A stretch of 5,202 bases of DNA from assembly GCA_019347795.1 (NCBI GenBank), contig JAHWKS010000487.1, positions 1 through 5,202 on the forward strand, given 5' to 3'. The stretch is from Planctomycetota bacterium (GTDB lineage: Bacteria; Planctomycetota; Planctomycetia; Pirellulales; Pirellulaceae). Under the pieces are notes generated by a model. The model saw nothing but the letters and a program-made list of their open reading frames with translations. It ran no database searches and was not told where the DNA came from. Positions 4,869-5,202 of the stretch are shown here, piece after piece (position 1 is the stretch's first letter; each line of letters opens with the position of its first letter). The position numbers and the translations under genes were made by a program.

Positions 4869-5202
4869 ATTGCAGGCGACGACTTTGCTATTCTTCGTCC
4901 TATATTCCGCCGCGTCTTTTACCGCCGATGACGAAAAGCTCGAACGCTTCCTAGCGCGGCTGGGACTGGTCGAGCTGCAGATCGTGCACGTCGAGCGATC
5001 GCTGGAAGGCGCGACGGCCGGGCCTGACGAGCAGCAGCGGCTGGCGCGGCGGCTGGCGGACTTGTACGCCGAGCAGCTCATGAACAGCGCCGACGATCCG
5101 GCGGCGTACAACGACCTCGTGCAGCGCATCGAGGACTTGCTCGCCCGCTTCCCGGCGGCGAACACGGCGGCCCTGCAGGTGATGCTCCTGCAGGCCGACT
5201 AC
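4846..5202 (+). CDS. exported helical (possibly TPR) protein, 5' part only
   Basis: This frame is open from here to the right edge (119 codons seen), so the gene is cut by the window. Starting at ATG 4846, the product has a basic N-terminus (MPAPLRGG, partly encoded by the repeat), a hydrophobic core LQATTLLFFVLYSAA (9-23) and a probable cleavage after SFTA (24-27). The mature part starts DDEKLERFLARLGLVELQ and is strongly amphipathic and helical with heptad-like leucines; LARRLADLYAEQLM (66-79) and LVQRIEDLLARFPAANTAAL (91-110) resemble the helical hairpins of TPR or related solenoid proteins. Position after an ExbB-ExbD-ExbD operon suggests an envelope protein served by or attached to that motor, as an inference. 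Other starts are possible: TTG 4870 would leave a shorter signal peptide, and ATG 4627 would add 73 repeat-derived codons. There is no good Shine-Dalgarno sequence before ATG 4846. Confidence 0.65.
   Translation, partial: MPAPLRGGLQATTLLFFVLYSAASFTADDEKLERFLARLGLVELQIVHVERSLEGATAGPDEQQRLARRLADLYAEQLMNSADDPAAYNDLVQRIEDLLARFPAANTAALQVMLLQADY

Noticed and set aside
4842..5165. A 107-codon Ser/Arg-rich minus-strand open frame at the right end.
   Set aside because: It lies opposite the exported helical protein, which has a credible signal peptide and helical pattern.

Overview
The window is a GC-rich chromosomal segment. The likely source is a member of the Planctomycetota. That assignment is an inference from three traits: an ExbB-like protein with an N-terminal signal peptide followed by two tandem ExbD-like genes and a secreted helical protein; abundant GCCCC-GAA-GGGGC and ACGGGC-GCAA-GCCCGT palindromes between genes; and overall gene style. 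No rRNA, tRNA or CRISPR array is visible.

Left part (1-2148). A YqgE/AlgH-family gene (108-659, +) converges on a possible small membrane-protein ORF (672-989, -). That ORF has a visibly lower GC content and overlaps by 20 nt the end of a class V, PLP-dependent alanine-glyoxylate/serine-pyruvate-type aminotransferase gene (970-2148, -). The aminotransferase is complete, starts at GTG and has a good Shine-Dalgarno sequence.

Middle (2149-2908). This is the unusual part. A strong-looking sigma-70-type promoter (A/T palindrome, then TTGACA-17 nt-TATACT) has its -10 box embedded in a doubled GTATAC motif. It points at an ORF of only 40 codons (2506-2628) with a good Shine-Dalgarno sequence. The peptide resembles the first ~31 residues of ParB/Spo0J N-terminal-domain proteins. 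A one-base frameshift in a G run would restore a further 'LLHP' match, after which the similarity stops at a C run and a 12-bp palindrome. I read this as the broken 5' end of a ParB-like gene whose control region survives. The rest, up to 2908, holds only small palindromes.

Right part (2909-5202). A tight operon encodes a MotA/TolQ/ExbB-type proton-channel subunit (2909-3760), ExbD/TolR-like protein 1 (3764-4180) and ExbD/TolR-like protein 2 (4177-4608, overlapping by ATGA). Together they would form an inner-membrane, proton-motive-force-driven motor. A ~200-bp nested inverted-repeat element follows (4667-4868). The next gene, a probable exported helical/TPR-like protein, runs off the right edge (4846 to >5202). 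Its most plausible ATG lies inside the repeat, and the frame stays open through the whole repeat back to just after the ExbD2 stop codon. The repeat has therefore supplied, or rewritten, the 5' end of that gene.
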